A stretch of 64,000 bases of DNA from Tetrapyrgos nigripes (lineage: Eukaryota > Basidiomycota > Agaricomycetes > Agaricales > Campanellaceae). The stretch's first letter is position 1, and every line of letters starts with the position of its first letter. The translations under genes were made by a program, and so were the position numbers. Shown piece by piece: positions 31,551-43,879 of this stretch. The notes below the pieces were generated by a model. It ran no database searches. It had not been told where the DNA came from and saw only the letters and a program-made list of their open reading frames with translations. Where the stretch lies: the NCBI GenBank assembly GCA_013368315.1, contig JAACJM010000104.1:62001-126000 (forward strand). Reading direction: 5' to 3'.

Positions 31551-34500
31551 TCAGTATTGGAAAGCCGTAAGAGGGAACTCAAATCTAGAACGTAATCCGG
31601 GTGAGGTAAAGACTTTCAAAAACATAAGGGACTTACGCCATCCAAACATCGTACTTCTGCTCATTAGCAGGGAGAGGGGGAATAATGGGCAATTTTCTGT
31701 CCCCGAACTGACTAGCCAACCATGCATGCCACGGGTAGTCAACTGTCCCGTTGGGACGTAACTTGGGCTTAGCTTGATTTCCTTGCTGGATCTTCCAGAG
31801 TGGTCCGTGTTCATGCATATCTGGTACAACGAGAAGTGTGCTGTTCTTCTCGACGTATTCTTTCGTGAGCTCCGCATCTGTGTCGATTGGATCCGTGTAA
31901 TCATCTGCAAAGTAACGCTATGACATTTGTCAGATCCAGAGTCGCCTAGAGTGGTGAGTCGCCTTACCATGCCTCCCTTTCCACCACCATTGGACAGGCA
32001 ATAATGAATCTCACAGAACGACTGATCGGAGTGGTTATCTGCCAGAAAAGGTGAATTAGCGCTCCGTCAGGAACACAAACACTCACGGAACCGCGCCTAA
32101 GAACAAATCAGAAACGGAAGCAAAGGATAGAAAAACTCAAGCAGGCACATACAGTTTCTCCAAGTCCAAGTGTCCAGGCTTGCGTGTGAACAATCCTTTC
32201 GAACGAATCATCATTGAAGTGGATGTGGAACCCCGTAACATTGTAAAACTCGAAGTTATCCCAGACTAAATCAACCCCAGTATGAGAAATCATGGAAAAT
32301 ATAAGAACATCGACATAACTCACGGCCGTTCTGTGCCCATGACAAGGTCTCAACCTTGCGGAAGGGTAATTGCAACGTTCTTGCGCTCGGATCAACGTGA
32401 GGATTGTTTGGCAGAATATTGAGAGAAGAAACTTCGCTCATCGTTTGGAATGGCCCTTGGGCATGATCAGACAGGGGTTCAAGGTGGATGAAGACCGCGC
32501 CCTTGTCTCCGGCATTGATGATGGATGGAACTTGGGTTTCACCAATGTCTTTTGCAGCTGGGGCAATACCACGAGTTATCTGGGCTCCATTGACGTCGTA
32601 TGTAATGGAGCCTGGCGTCAATTAGCCGCTATAGTATATCCACGGGAATATATCAAACACTGACCGTAAATAACCTTCACAGCATCGCATTGGGCGAGTC
32701 TATACTCTCCGCAGGGGGGAACAACGACCAGTTTGATCTTCCTTCCAGCGAGAATCCAGAAGGGAAGTGATCGATTTTCACCAGGAGGAATGGCGTTAGG
32801 ACGAGGAATTCGGAGAAGCACCTCATTGTTGAGTCTAGAAACTACAATGTTGAGATTTTGAGGACTAATGGTATTGATCCGGACGGCGGGAGGGTCAGGC
32901 CCCGTGTGATAATTAGGCACGTAGTAGGAGATTGACGCAATTTCCTGGATCGGAAGGTAAGTGTGATTCTCGAAATCGGCAAAGTAAATCACCTTATCCG
33001 AGGGATGTGAGAAGTTCCCAATTGCAAGGCGACCTGCGGACTCGTTGGTGACCTTGGTTTCCCGGAATTCACTTGTTATATTTCCATCCTTTTCTTCGGG
33101 AGTGTAGACATAGACACCTTGATTTCTCTCTAAAATCTGAGGTCAGCGGCCAGCGTAATTGTGCGAAGTAGATACACACGGTTTCCAATGGCTAAACGTT
33201 GCCTTGGTTAATCCTCTGGCCCAACCAAGATGATAAGAAACTTACGGGCACCCATGCAAGCAATCGCAAAGGATTCAACCACATGCGTAGTTGGGGTTTG
33301 GACGGCCTTGATGTGGTGGATTGTACCAGTATATTTGGCATTCAACTCGCCAAAAGATTGGATCACTTTACGTTCCCAGTGGCTGCTATCCTTCAGAGCC
33401 TCTACTCCCTTGGGGGCGTTAGGTTTCCTCAGGTAAACAGCGACCGAGTTTCCGTGGAAACCCTAACTGAAGGTTAATATTTATCCTAGACAGCGGACGA
33501 AGTTGCACCTACCTCGCATGTGGCAATGTAGCCAATCTGCTCATCACCAATACGACATACGTCCACGGAACCAGAACCCCAGTATGGGTTCTCGCCAGAC
33601 TGCGGAAGACCGGTACCCACTATGTTGTGCTGCCAAGATTTCTTCGCAGTGTCATACCATAGAAGTGCAATACCCTCCCTTCCAGCGACTAGAATTGAGT
33701 CCAAGTTTCCATTCGACCTCGGAAGGAGCCGAACATCGTGAATGAGACGGAATTGAGACGCGAACGCGACATCCTTGGTCCACCTGTCTGGACCTTTCTT
33801 GTGGTCGTCCGAACCGTAGACAGGCGTGAAAATGAGAATTGGGGCTGGGGAAGTCAGATCACTGGATTTGGGGATGATGGGGAGGCCCATAACTTGGACG
33901 TGTTCGGCAGTAGTGAAGTGACCGGCTGGAGTTGGTTAGATGACTGGTCAAGCCAAAATAGTATGTAGTACCTTGAATTCTAGTGACGGGATACGATTAG
34001 CATTAGAAAGTCAATAACTTGAAGATGGCATGGATTCTACCTGTGCATGCCTGTAGAGTTTCCGATAGAGTGAGCCTCCCAGGAGTCCGGGGCGGATCGA
34101 TCTCCAGGATTTCGGAGCCACTGGATACGACCACCGTCGTTTGTCTCGGCACTCCACAGCTATGTGATACGAGATTGTCAACAAAAGTATATTTTTATAT
34201 AGAAATTTGACTTACATCGTCCATACTTGGGCCATAACGATCACAAATAATTACTACGATGATTAGAGTCAAATAGTGGTCCTTCAGAGGCAAAAGAGCA
34301 AAATCTCACCGTCGTTATATCCGTCGCCTGTGAGATCGGCATATGTCATCCCAACGGGGAAATCAAGGCTCGTTATTTCGTTAACCTTCCATCCCCCGGA
34401 TCTGAGAGCCAGAGATGTGATTCTGGAGGGTTAAAGATTCAATAAATAACTTACGAGGTGTTGATAGGATTTGTGAGGAGTTTGATAGCAGCAGGTTTCC

Positions 34501-34675
34501 CTTTGAAACCAAGCCCGTACGCAATGATGTCTGGTGTAGAGGCATCAGTCTTGAATGGAAATGCCTCAATCCAATAACCATCGGGCAAAGGGGTGGCAAT
34601 GGGAATCTCGTTGACATGTTCGTTGTTAGAATCGACGTCAGGAGCAGCAGATAGTGCGCGACATGTACAACACAT
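31551..34675 (-). CDS. Aldos-2-ulose dehydratase (AUDH-like), C-terminally short
   Basis: Multi-exon minus-strand gene ending at TGA 31551-31553 (FEFPLTAFQY). Recognised by PDGYWIEAFPFKTD, the propeller region (YADLTGDGYND, VIICDRYGPSMDD, STGMHR, ILVAGREGI) and cupin regions (PFRKVETLSW, FYNVTGFHIHFNDDS, RFHNHSDQSFCEIHYCLSNG, VVPDMHEHGPLW, DYPWHAWLA). Known enzyme (EC 4.2.1.110): dehydrates 2-dehydro-sugars made by pyranose 2-oxidase towards cortalcerone and microthecin. Correct reading needs an 8-nt exon (33979-33972, HRIQAGHF) and a 10-nt exon (32096-32087, ARFHNH). It ends right after the second cupin, so the C-terminal lectin-like domain of the Phanerochaete enzyme is absent. The start at 34675 is a best guess; 34759 is the alternative. 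Confidence 0.85.
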
Positions 34676-34759
34676 ATTGGCAGTTGAGTCGGGACACGTA
34701 CAGCAAATTGGCCTATTTATCCTTAGAAAACGGAAATTCGGCAATGTCCAGCCAATCAT

Positions 34760-36565
34760 GGGTGAGGGAAAGCAAGGTTTTGGGAGACATGAAGATTAGG
34801 CCAGCCTGCAGATTCAGGGATCATCTTTCAAAAGAAAGGCCCCATATTACTGTCATTTCGATGAATGTATGACCTTCCATTACAGAAGTAGGATCAAGTC
34901 TCCATCGTAAAGAGTTGATGGGTTTGTGGCTGCGGAGAAGGTTCACCGTTCCCGTGGGGGTTAGGGAAGATCGCCCGTTGAACAATATGACAGGATTCAT
35001 GGCCGAGGTCTCCCTGGCGGACAAACATCCTGAAAAATCACGGGTACGCGCAGAGCTGAAAGTATACCAGGTCTCCTTCAAAAAGTCTCGATTGTCCAAG
35101 TCCCTTGACACTGCCGGTCGACGTCGAGGCGATGGTTAGTTTTCGGAATATGCAGTTTAATCAATTACGGCTTGGTTGCTGGTTGGACGTGCTCAATGTA
35201 ACGTTCTATGGAAGACATAAATTAAGAACGGAATTTCAATAAAGAAAATCTACTGGTCAGATGACGGTGGGGTATGGCCTTTTTCATGAAAGGGTTGCGG
35301 GCCAGCACCCAACTGTGGCGAAAACGAGGCCTGAAAACGAGGCCTGAAGTGGCAGCCTATAAAAAGTACACATTATTTTATTTGAGTTTTGCGCATTGAC
35401 CTCCCAAATGACTATCTACAGTAACTTTTTGCTTGTAATTAATTATTTCTTCTTCATGAAAGAATCAGACAACAGAATTACAAACTTGAGGTTGAACTTA
35501 GCCAGAGTCACTCTCCTTGTTTCTGTATAAAACCCCGCGGTATAAGCGACGGAACAAGTGGAGCCGGTGGGAACCTCCTGTGTTATAAAGGAAGAGAAGT
35601 GAGCTTATTGTCCTTGGGTATGAATCAGTGGAACCCTCTGCTATTTCCGTTCTTCCTTGGCCTGCCATCGTAAATAGAAACTGTAAATTGGATTTAGTCA
35701 AGCTTCTCAAGAGAAGAACTATCAGACTTACCAGGATCTGAAGCTCTGGAGTAATGATCGTCAACCAAACTATCCAAAGTCAAGTCGAGTCCGCCCAACC
35801 ATCTTCTGTATATTCGGATTGTATTACTCACCTTCTTCTCTAGCCAACCGCATCATCGTCGATATCACGACAATGCCGCAGCGATATCCATTAGCTACGA
35901 AGCTAGGTTTCTTAAACATAAAGCAGAAGAAACTCGAAACCGATTGCTGTTCTTGATTGAGATGAAGCAATTCAATCTTTTTCTCTCCGGGACCAGAAGA
36001 TGTATTTTCCGGAGTTAATACGTCCGAAGATACGCAGATGCCCATCGAGATGAAGACAGCTATCCCGGAGCACCCTCTGCAGGAGAATTGAGGACGATTC
36101 TTCTAGATTTTCCGGCTATAAGTCGATGAACCGCGGTAGCAATAAGTACGGCATCACGTCCCGGTTGGGGATGAGAGTGAAAAATGTCGGCCCAGATGCA
36201 AGAAGTGGCGAAACAGCCAGAAACAAGGATAACAAAAAGAGAGATATTACGCAGAAAGCCGATGTGCAAACAAGAGGGACTGAGGACAGCTTGAAAGAGG
36301 TCAAATGCAATGTGGAGAGCGTCTTCGAACCCCGATCGGGAAAACATATTAAATTATGGAGAAAAAAGCAGAAAAACCTAGACGGGAGAGCTCGGGACCG
36401 TAATTACATTGCCACACCATAGATCGCAGTGTAAAAGATTGGTCATTGGTAGGGTACTAATGGCAGTGGAAGAATATAAGAGAAAAAAAGATACAATCAT
36501 ATAAATAAACTACGGGACAAGGGAGACAGTGGAGGTGGATGCCATGGTGGTCACGGTAGAAGCAA
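34760..36565. other. Region upstream of the dehydratase; possible unrecognised minus-strand exons
   Basis: 34821-35111 (minus) is an open frame with SLRWRLDPTSVMEGHTFIEM but no family. 35498-36310 (minus) has several intron-like boundaries, including a frame starting MHLTSFKLSSVPLVCTSAFC with a hydrophobic stretch. Neither could be assembled into a convincing gene. Confidence 0.3.
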
Positions 36566-36567
36566 TA

Positions 36568-37152
36568 GGGGGGGGTCAGAGTTAAGTGATTCGACTTCCG
36601 ATTCTTGTTTTAAGAATCGGAGCAGAATCGAATCAAAGGTTGAAGCGACTCCAGAGCCGCTTCACCCTAGAATCGTCGATTCTCACATGTCGATTCTCAC
36701 TTCGATTCTGGTTGTAAGATCATATATCTTACATGTACATATAACGATATTGAGTTGAATGATGACGGCGAGGTAAGGGCATGGTCTGGTCAAGGTCTGG
36801 TGATATAGCACCCAACTGTGTAGTGGATTTATGTAGTCTCTTCCTGACCAAGCACCGACGATGTTCAAGTACTCGCTTCAAACCCGCAAAGTGGAATTGG
36901 AGAAAGCTGTTGAATGGGTGAGCTGTCATACTTGCCAATGGAACTTTTTAAATTTTCATTTATTATGGATGTATATACTAAAAAACAAGAAATAAGGGCA
37001 GATGCAGAACAGCACCAGAATCGAGTGATGAATCAAAGTTGTAAAAACTACGGTCAGAGTTGAAGCGACGATTCTGGCCGTTTCAGTCACCTGAATCGAG
37101 TTGCGAATCGGTACTTGAATCGAATCCAGAATCGGCAACTCTGACCCCCCCC
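36568..37152. mobile_element. 585-bp MITE with eight-G termini and GATTC/GAATC subterminal repeats
   Basis: 16-bp perfect inverted termini GGGGGGGGTCAGAGTT and AACTCTGACCCCCCCC, with TA on both sides (36566-36567, 37153-37154). Many copies of GAATC, GATTC and AATCGA fill both subterminal zones. The interior (36720-36950) has no gene. It lies between the divergent dehydratase and pyranose oxidase genes. Confidence 0.75.
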
Positions 37153-37154
37153 TA

Positions 37155-38438
37155 ATGTTGCAGCATTCCTACCCGTAATCGGCGGATTCTTGCATTATAT
37201 TGAGCTTTTCATTGAGAGGCAAGATGCCAAAGACCTCAACAGAAGCATCAGAAGTTAAGGACATCACAGAATCACCAGAGTAATCACCAGAAAGCTTAGT
37301 TTTAACCTTCTTTCGTGAACGCTGTCCAAAACAAGCTTTCGCTTGCGACTTGTATCATAACCCCAGAATCTCAAAGCCTTAGTGGATGTGACAAAGTCGT
37401 TTAGATACGTCAGGAAATTTACATAGATGAGCTCGCTTAGCCTGCTCATGTCTCACAATCACACAGAACAATGAGGGTACTATATTTGGTATCGGTGGGA
37501 AATGGGACATCGACTTCCCGTAATGAGGTTCAGCAATGACCGCGACTCTAACTCACGGCTGGTAGATCCCTCCAAAACAACGGCGAAGAATGAATACCAC
37601 TGCCAAAAACTTCAGTAGCTACTAGTCAAACGGTTAGGGGTAAAACGTTCCGAACGCGATAGCGCCTCGTTCCTTCTGTCTTGCAAAAAATGGTGTACAA
37701 ATATCATGGTCCGATGCTAACTTTCAGGTCAATGCACTGGTCATGGGGCGAGGAATGGCTAACCTTGATTAGTCCCTGCTATAACTCTCTTTGGAATCTG
37801 GGGTTCCTTCCTAGGCTCTGAAGTGCAACAGCCTTCTGAGTACAGTGTCGATGGGTATTATCCGGTCCAGGGCTTAGAAGTCCAAGAATCAGAAGCAGGT
37901 GAAGACAAGGGATGGACAGCAGCTTCACACCAACTCCAGGGCTGTCCTTCGAAAAAAGACAAGGACACTCAGCACGAGGCTTCTCCTGGCGGTGGCGTAT
38001 TAGCCTGTTCTTGGTCCCAGCCTGAGCAAACCACTCCTTCTCCTCTTGCTCGTGGCCTCCACCATCGTCAGAAACGGTAATCATGGCATGATACAAGATC
38101 GAAAAAATGCGTATTTCATGGTAAAAACGGCAGCTCAGAGTCAAATGATGAGGGCGGGTTAATCGCCGCAACAAAATTTCAAACGATTTAGGAAGTTACG
38201 GAGGGATTCCGACCATCTTCAGGCTTCTGGGATCTGGATCGGAAAATACCCATGATCTGCCAAGACCTGTCGTTACTTGGAGTTGTTGAATGTTCGTGCA
38301 ACAGGGCACTTCTCAATGACAAGTGATATTTGGGGTGGAAACATAACTTCAAGTTGTCTTTCAAAGACCCCACCAATTACGTTCAACCCTTGATCTCGTG
38401 TCTGGTGTAAAATCTAATCTGTGCTACTGCCCGAGAGT
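37155..38438. other. Upstream region of pyranose 2-oxidase, no gene supported
   Basis: A 131-codon minus-strand frame (37779-38174) has no recognisable domain. Confidence 0.4.
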
Positions 38439-38445
38439 TATAAAA
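38439..38445 (+). promoter_or_regulatory. TATA box of pyranose 2-oxidase
   Basis: TATAAAA 59 bp before the ATG at 38504. Confidence 0.6.
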
Positions 38446-38503
38446 GCCTCAAGAGCTAATTGATCATCTTTCAACCCAAATCACTTATCGAACAGCCATC
38501 GTC

Positions 38504-41341
38504 ATGGGTTTGCCTAAGAACATTAACGGGCTTCCTCCTCATCCTGTCCACAACCCAGGAGAACCTGAGGAGATCGCTGAGTTTGATGTATGAATATTTC
38601 CTAAAGATATTCTTTTCATATTTACTGACGATCTCATAGGTCTTTGTTGCAGGATCTGGTCCAATTGGTGCTCTATTTGCTCGTCAACTCGTCGATGCTG
38701 GGCATAGTGTTTGTTATTACTTGCCTTCACCCGAAATGTACTAAACTTTTTGTAGGTTGTGCTGGCCGAAATTGGAGATCAGTATGTATATTGACTTGCC
38801 AGTACTAACGAACCGGCTAATGCAACTGATAGGGATACACTAGTACCAGGTTCTCACAAGAAAAATGAGATTGAGTACCAGAAGGACATTGATCGTTTCG
38901 TGAGGTACTTAATTTGTCACCTGTTCATTCAAGATGACCTAACCACCTCGCAGGGTGATCCAGGGAGCTTTATCGACGGTGTCAGTTCCTACCAGCAGCA
39001 CCATAATGCCTGAACTTGATCCCGCGGCCTGGAGACCCTCGTGAGTTATCGCTTGTTCTGATGTTGAGATGACATCTGACGGCTGGCAAAGAGACCCCAA
39101 CAAGCAGTTTGTTACCAATGGACGAAACACTTTCCAGGCAAATCACAACAATCTTGGTGCCCAGGCCGTTACTCGAGCAGTCGGCGGAATGACCACTCAC
39201 TGGTAAGTACTGAAGCTGGTGTATTTTCAGTCGATCTGATAGTACCTATGCAGGACATGTGCAACACCCGAGTTCTTGAAGCGAAACCCCAATCCCGAAA
39301 CAGGCGAAAACCCTCTTTACGAACGTCCCGTCATTTTCGAGGACGTCGGGCAGGATGATGCAGAGTGGAGCACTTTGTATAATGCCACTCGTTCTATCAT
39401 CGGGACATCTGAGAAGGAATACGAGCACTCCATTCGTCATAATGTCGTGCTCAATGCTCTCCAAAAGCACTATCCACGCCGTGGTGTGAAACCACTTCCG
39501 CTGGCATGCCACCGACTCGCTGAGAATTCACCCTATGTGAATTGGCATTCCGCCGAGAATGTATGTTTTGCTCTCTTTCGCTTTGATCACATCTAACGAT
39601 CTACTCAAAGATCTTTGGCGACATGTTCGTCAACAGGACGAAGAAGAATGCCAATGATGTTCCACGAGGTAAATTTACCCTGTTGACGAACACCCGTTGC
39701 ACCAGATTGCATCTTCGGAACGATTCACCTTCGGTTCCGTCCATCAATATTGCGTAAGTGTAGAACCGGAGGGATGTTTTTCTCTACCACTCACAACTAC
39801 TACAGCGAGGTCAGAGATCTTCTCGCAGCTCGTTTGGCCGACGACAATCATGGTCCTTCACCTGGTGACAATTATTATATCAAAGCGAAGGTCAGAACCC
39901 TTCGATCGTGATTTTATCCAATCTGATGTATATAACATCTACTCTCAGACATTCGTCGTTGCGGCTGGCGCAGTTGCCACCCCACAGGTAAGCACCTTTT
40001 CTTGGGCGCAGCAAAGTATTCCGAGTGAATGAAGCCTTCAGATCTTAGCCAACTCGAACGACCTTATCAGCCATCCCTTTGGCGGAAGACGCACCCCAAA
40101 GCCAAATCCTCTCATTCCGAATTTGGGGCTTTATATCACAGAGCAGCCGTAAGTTGAGTCCCAATCGATCAGTTATGACTGCTGACATTGCATAGGATGG
40201 CATTTTGTCAGATCGTCCTCCGTCGGGTTCGTTTCTCCTTTCTGGCGCCCCGTTCGTGGGAATGTATTGTCTCACCGTCATTTGATACTAGGACTTGGTC
40301 GAAGATGCAGGTAATTTAGAGGGTAAGCCTGATTGGTGGAAGAAGGCCGTGGAGGCCCATCGGTCGAAGAACAAGGACGACCCGCTGCCTTTGTATGTGA
40401 ATGTCTAATTGTGACCCGGCTTGTCGCTCACCATGCCATGTACGTAGCCCATTCCAAGACGGTGAACCTCAAGTCACCATCCCGGCGTCTTACGAGGTAA
40501 GTCTAGGAGCTTGGTAAAGAATGCAGCACTCTGAATCCCTACTAGCGCCCTTGGCACACTCAAATCCATCGTGACGCATTCAGTTACGGTGAAGCTGGAC
40601 CTCGTGCAGACTCCCGCGTGGTTGTCGACCTTCGCTTTTTCGGAAGACAAGATGGCGTAAAGAAAAATAGGATGATCTTTGAAGATGACCTCACCGACGC
40701 TTATGGAATGCCCCAGCCAACATTCGAATACGAGCCATCTACTAAGTATGCCGAAGAGACCTCAAGCATGATGAACGAGTAAGCAGGAATGTCCAACCAA
40801 ATTTTGCCCTTCTTCACACAATCAATAGCATGACTGATGTGGCCAATAAATTGGGTGGTTACTTACCTGGGTCGTACCCTCAATTTATGACGTGAGTCTT
40901 CACTCATTTACCGGTTTGTCTACGCCAACTCACTGATCTTGTAGACCTGGACTTGCTTTACATCTCGGAGGAACAACCCGTCTCGGTCTGAAAGAGCAGG
41001 ACACCGTCGGAAATTACGATTCGCAAGTGTGGAAATTCAACAACCTCTACGTGGGCGGTAACGGACTCATCCCAACTGCGTTCGGTGCCAAGTGAGTGAT
41101 TATGTCGACTTGTTAGCTCTCATGCTTACATTACGATAGCCCAACCTTGACGTCTATGTGTTTTGCCATTCGTGCCGCAAACAAAATCCACACGGACTTG
41201 AAAAACAACAACTTCACGCCCCCCAACGAGGATACTCCTGTCAAACCAACTCCTGAGGCATGGGTCAGATGGACCAGCGACAAGAATGACCCGAACTTCC
41301 CTGATCATAGAAACCTACGCCCTCCCCAGAAATCGATTTAA
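38504..41341 (+). CDS. Pyranose 2-oxidase
   Basis: Multi-exon gene (more than 12 small introns) from ATG 38504 to TAA 41339-41341; all exons inspected join in frame. Rossmann motif [16 protein letters not shown] near residue 30; MTTHWTCATP, whose His is the covalent FAD attachment site in this family; catalytic His in [12 protein letters not shown]; partner Asn in [16 protein letters not shown] near the C-terminus. Known reaction: oxidises glucose and other pyranoses at C2 with O2, giving 2-dehydro sugars and H2O2 for lignin attack. The N-terminus ([20 protein letters not shown]) has no obvious signal peptide, which is usual for this enzyme. The divergent neighbour is the dehydratase that uses its product. 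Confidence 0.93.
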
Positions 41342-41607
41342 AGTTTTCCTCCATCAGCCTGTCTGCCGAGCGAATTCTGAAGCAAATGTACAATTAGCTT
41401 TCTCGTCTACCGGAAATATGTACCCCTTGCGTATGTGGCCTGTAAAGTATGAAAATCAATTGAACCTTGTTGCACTGGCGCAAATAACAGCGGTTGGCCA
41501 TTTTGAGGAAGGTACAAACCTTGTATGAACCTAAACCCTCGTCAAAATCGAATAATAATAAACCAAAGCAAGTCGACATGCTAGCAAATACATTCTCATT
41601 TCCTTGC

Positions 41608-41924
41608 TTACTTTTCTTCCATGATCCACCTATAGTTCATCTCTCTTAACTGGAACGCCCTGACTTCATTGCTCCATCTCTTCCTTACTCCTTCCCAGGA
41701 AAACCAGCTCTGGACCGCTGGCGTGCCCGTGGCCGTTGGCGCAGGATTGCTAGGTCCGATGGGTATAATAAATACACCTCCCTGATTGATTGGGACATGC
41801 AGTGCCTCCCGTCAAGTCTCCTCCTCCTCTTGAGTAACAGCTGCAGCGGCGGGCTTGGTCTCCACAGGTAAGCGATCCACGAATCCTTGTATTACTTCCT
41901 TTCCTCGTCTGGTTATGCCAAGTT
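41608..41924 (-). pseudogene. C-terminal exon of an unrecognised gene with one TGA
   Basis: The minus-strand frame runs ELGITRRGKEVIQGFVDRLP, VETKPAAAAVTQEEEET, TGA (41814-41812), REALHVPINQGGVFIIPIGP and SWFSWEGVRKRWSNEVRAFQ to TAA at 41608. Composition is clearly coding and the stop sits where CGA (TRRE) is likely. An upstream exon may be around 42150-42240 (GENAKAFLFALSALGIYLYI, a membrane-like segment). It resembles a small mitochondrial or membrane protein, but I do not recognise it. Confidence 0.4.
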
Positions 41925-43500
41925 CTACCCAAACGACGAAACGACGAAGTCAAAACAAAGGATACTAAACTCACCTAAACACCCCCTGAAATCGTCTGGA
42001 AGGAGAGGTGTAGAAAGCGAGAAAAAGGAAGAGATGAGAAAAGACGTCAGTTATAATTATATGACATACGTTCTGAACTTGAAGCTCACCTAAAATCGTT
42101 AAAACTTTGAAAAATCCAATGACTCATTCTCCGTCAGGCTAACCCACAAGGAGCAGAAGCGTCGAGGCGTTGGGAATGTATAGATAAATACCTAATGCAG
42201 ACAATGCGAATAGAAAAGCCTTAGCATTTTCACCGAGACGATGAAGGGTTGTACAGGGTTCATGAGTTATTCTGTCAGAGGAGGAGCCTTTGGAAATAGG
42301 AAAGTCGTAGTAAGAAGTCAAAGAAACACTTGAGACTACATTGCGGCGAAAAAAGGGGAATAGCTCACCCGGAGAGTATACACAACGCCCACAACAGTGC
42401 CATGAAACGGCCACCGTTCAACCAAATGTTTCCAGGCCAGAGAAAGCAAAAGACTTAGCTACGAAACTCTGTACTGGTCCTGAGAAGGGAGTTGAAGACA
42501 ACGGACGTCAGCGTTATTTTTTTTTTAAACTCCGCTTGTTGTCGCTTGTCTCGTTTCGTCACTCACACCTGCAGTCTGCAGACTATACTAATTCTTAGCG
42601 GCGCAACTTGTGCGCCAGTCCCCGACTTCGTTGTAAGCCCAATTGAACTCAGCAGCAGTTCATCAAGTTGAGGTTCAAAAATCAAGTCATTCGGTCACGG
42701 TGTTAAACTGGGTCAGACGTATATGCAAGTTCCCTGGACCCTGACAGTACTAGTACTCACTACTAGCAGCGTAGCTCCAAAAACATTTCCACTCATGCAC
42801 CATAAAGCAGCCCACGCAATTGACCAATTAACACTCCGCAGTATAGGACCATTACTCTCCATGTCTTCAAACTCAGGCCACCAATCTCATTCCTCCAAAA
42901 ACTGCGGTCAATACAAATCAATGGGATCAAAAATTAGGATTTGTGATGATTGTTGGTTACATCCGGAGTCGGAATGAATTGATTGGTTCTGACAGCACCC
43001 AGACTGAACCATTGAATATAAAACCTTTTCACCGAACAGACGACAAAAGCCCTCACTGAAAGCGCGGTCCATTACTTGACACTTTGCTTCATATTCGTGA
43101 GCAAACAAGAAAGCTGTAGACGAAATTCTCTGAATAAAGTAGCTTTTCGGCAATAACATCGGCTTTGAAACGAGCTCTCAATATTTTAGATTGTTTGTTC
43201 GGAGCTGTATGGTCTACTACACGCTGGTGGTGATGCAATAGGTCGATAGCAGACAAAAGTTGCAAGAGCTCTGACAACGTTGAGCAAGGAATAATGGGCA
43301 CGCGCTGGCAGCAAGACCGAGGCATTGCGAGAGAGTCATGATGGTAAAGCATAGAAGGCAATGGAACGCTGAAAACAATGACCTCATGCGGGAATCGCCG
43401 TTTAAAATTTCAGAACCCGAATTTGTTGATCGATCGGTGGGACACGTCCCTCCTCCTGTCCCTTCGGTCCGGAGTTGGGGATCCTTCAAGATTGAACGCT
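41925..43500. other. No complete gene supported
   Basis: Possible upstream exon of the preceding gene at 42150-42240 (minus). The rest has only short frames. Confidence 0.35.
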
Positions 43501-43507
43501 CTGGGCC

Positions 43508-43858
43508 TTGCCGACGGACGACGGGTACGGGAAGGATGGTTATAAGGTCTATAGGTCATACAGAGACGGCGAGAAGTTGGAGAAGGAGCAGAGAAGGCAG
43601 GCTGTGAAGCAGTGCCGACGAAAGACAAACGCTGCAATGGACCCAGGAACCCAAACATCCAAACACTCAGACACCGAAGATCTCGCTTGTCAAGGAAACG
43701 ACAACGCCTATGATGGAGGGACTAAACCAGGTATGGGAGGGACCGAGTCGGAAGCTGTGGGAGGTGGTGAGAAGGATGCGATGAGGGAGGATTTGTGGCC
43801 TATGGATAGAACCCCTGTCATGATTGCCATTGTGACAGCTAGCATAATATTAGAGTAA
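43508..43858 (+). CDS. Unrecognised charged ORF, 116 aa
   Basis: Open frame rich in Asp, Glu, Lys and Gly (EKLEKEQRRQAVKQCRRKTN, GGGEKDAMREDLWPMDRTPV) with a short hydrophobic end (MIAIVTASIILE). It could be the 3' exon of a host gene. No homology recognised and start uncertain. Confidence 0.25.
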   Translation: MPTDDGYGKDGYKVYRSYRDGEKLEKEQRRQAVKQCRRKTNAAMDPGTQTSKHSDTEDLACQGNDNAYDGGTKPGMGGTESEAVGGGEKDAMREDLWPMDRTPVMIAIVTASIILE

Positions 43859-43879
43859 TGCGACTAAAAATTCAAATAC

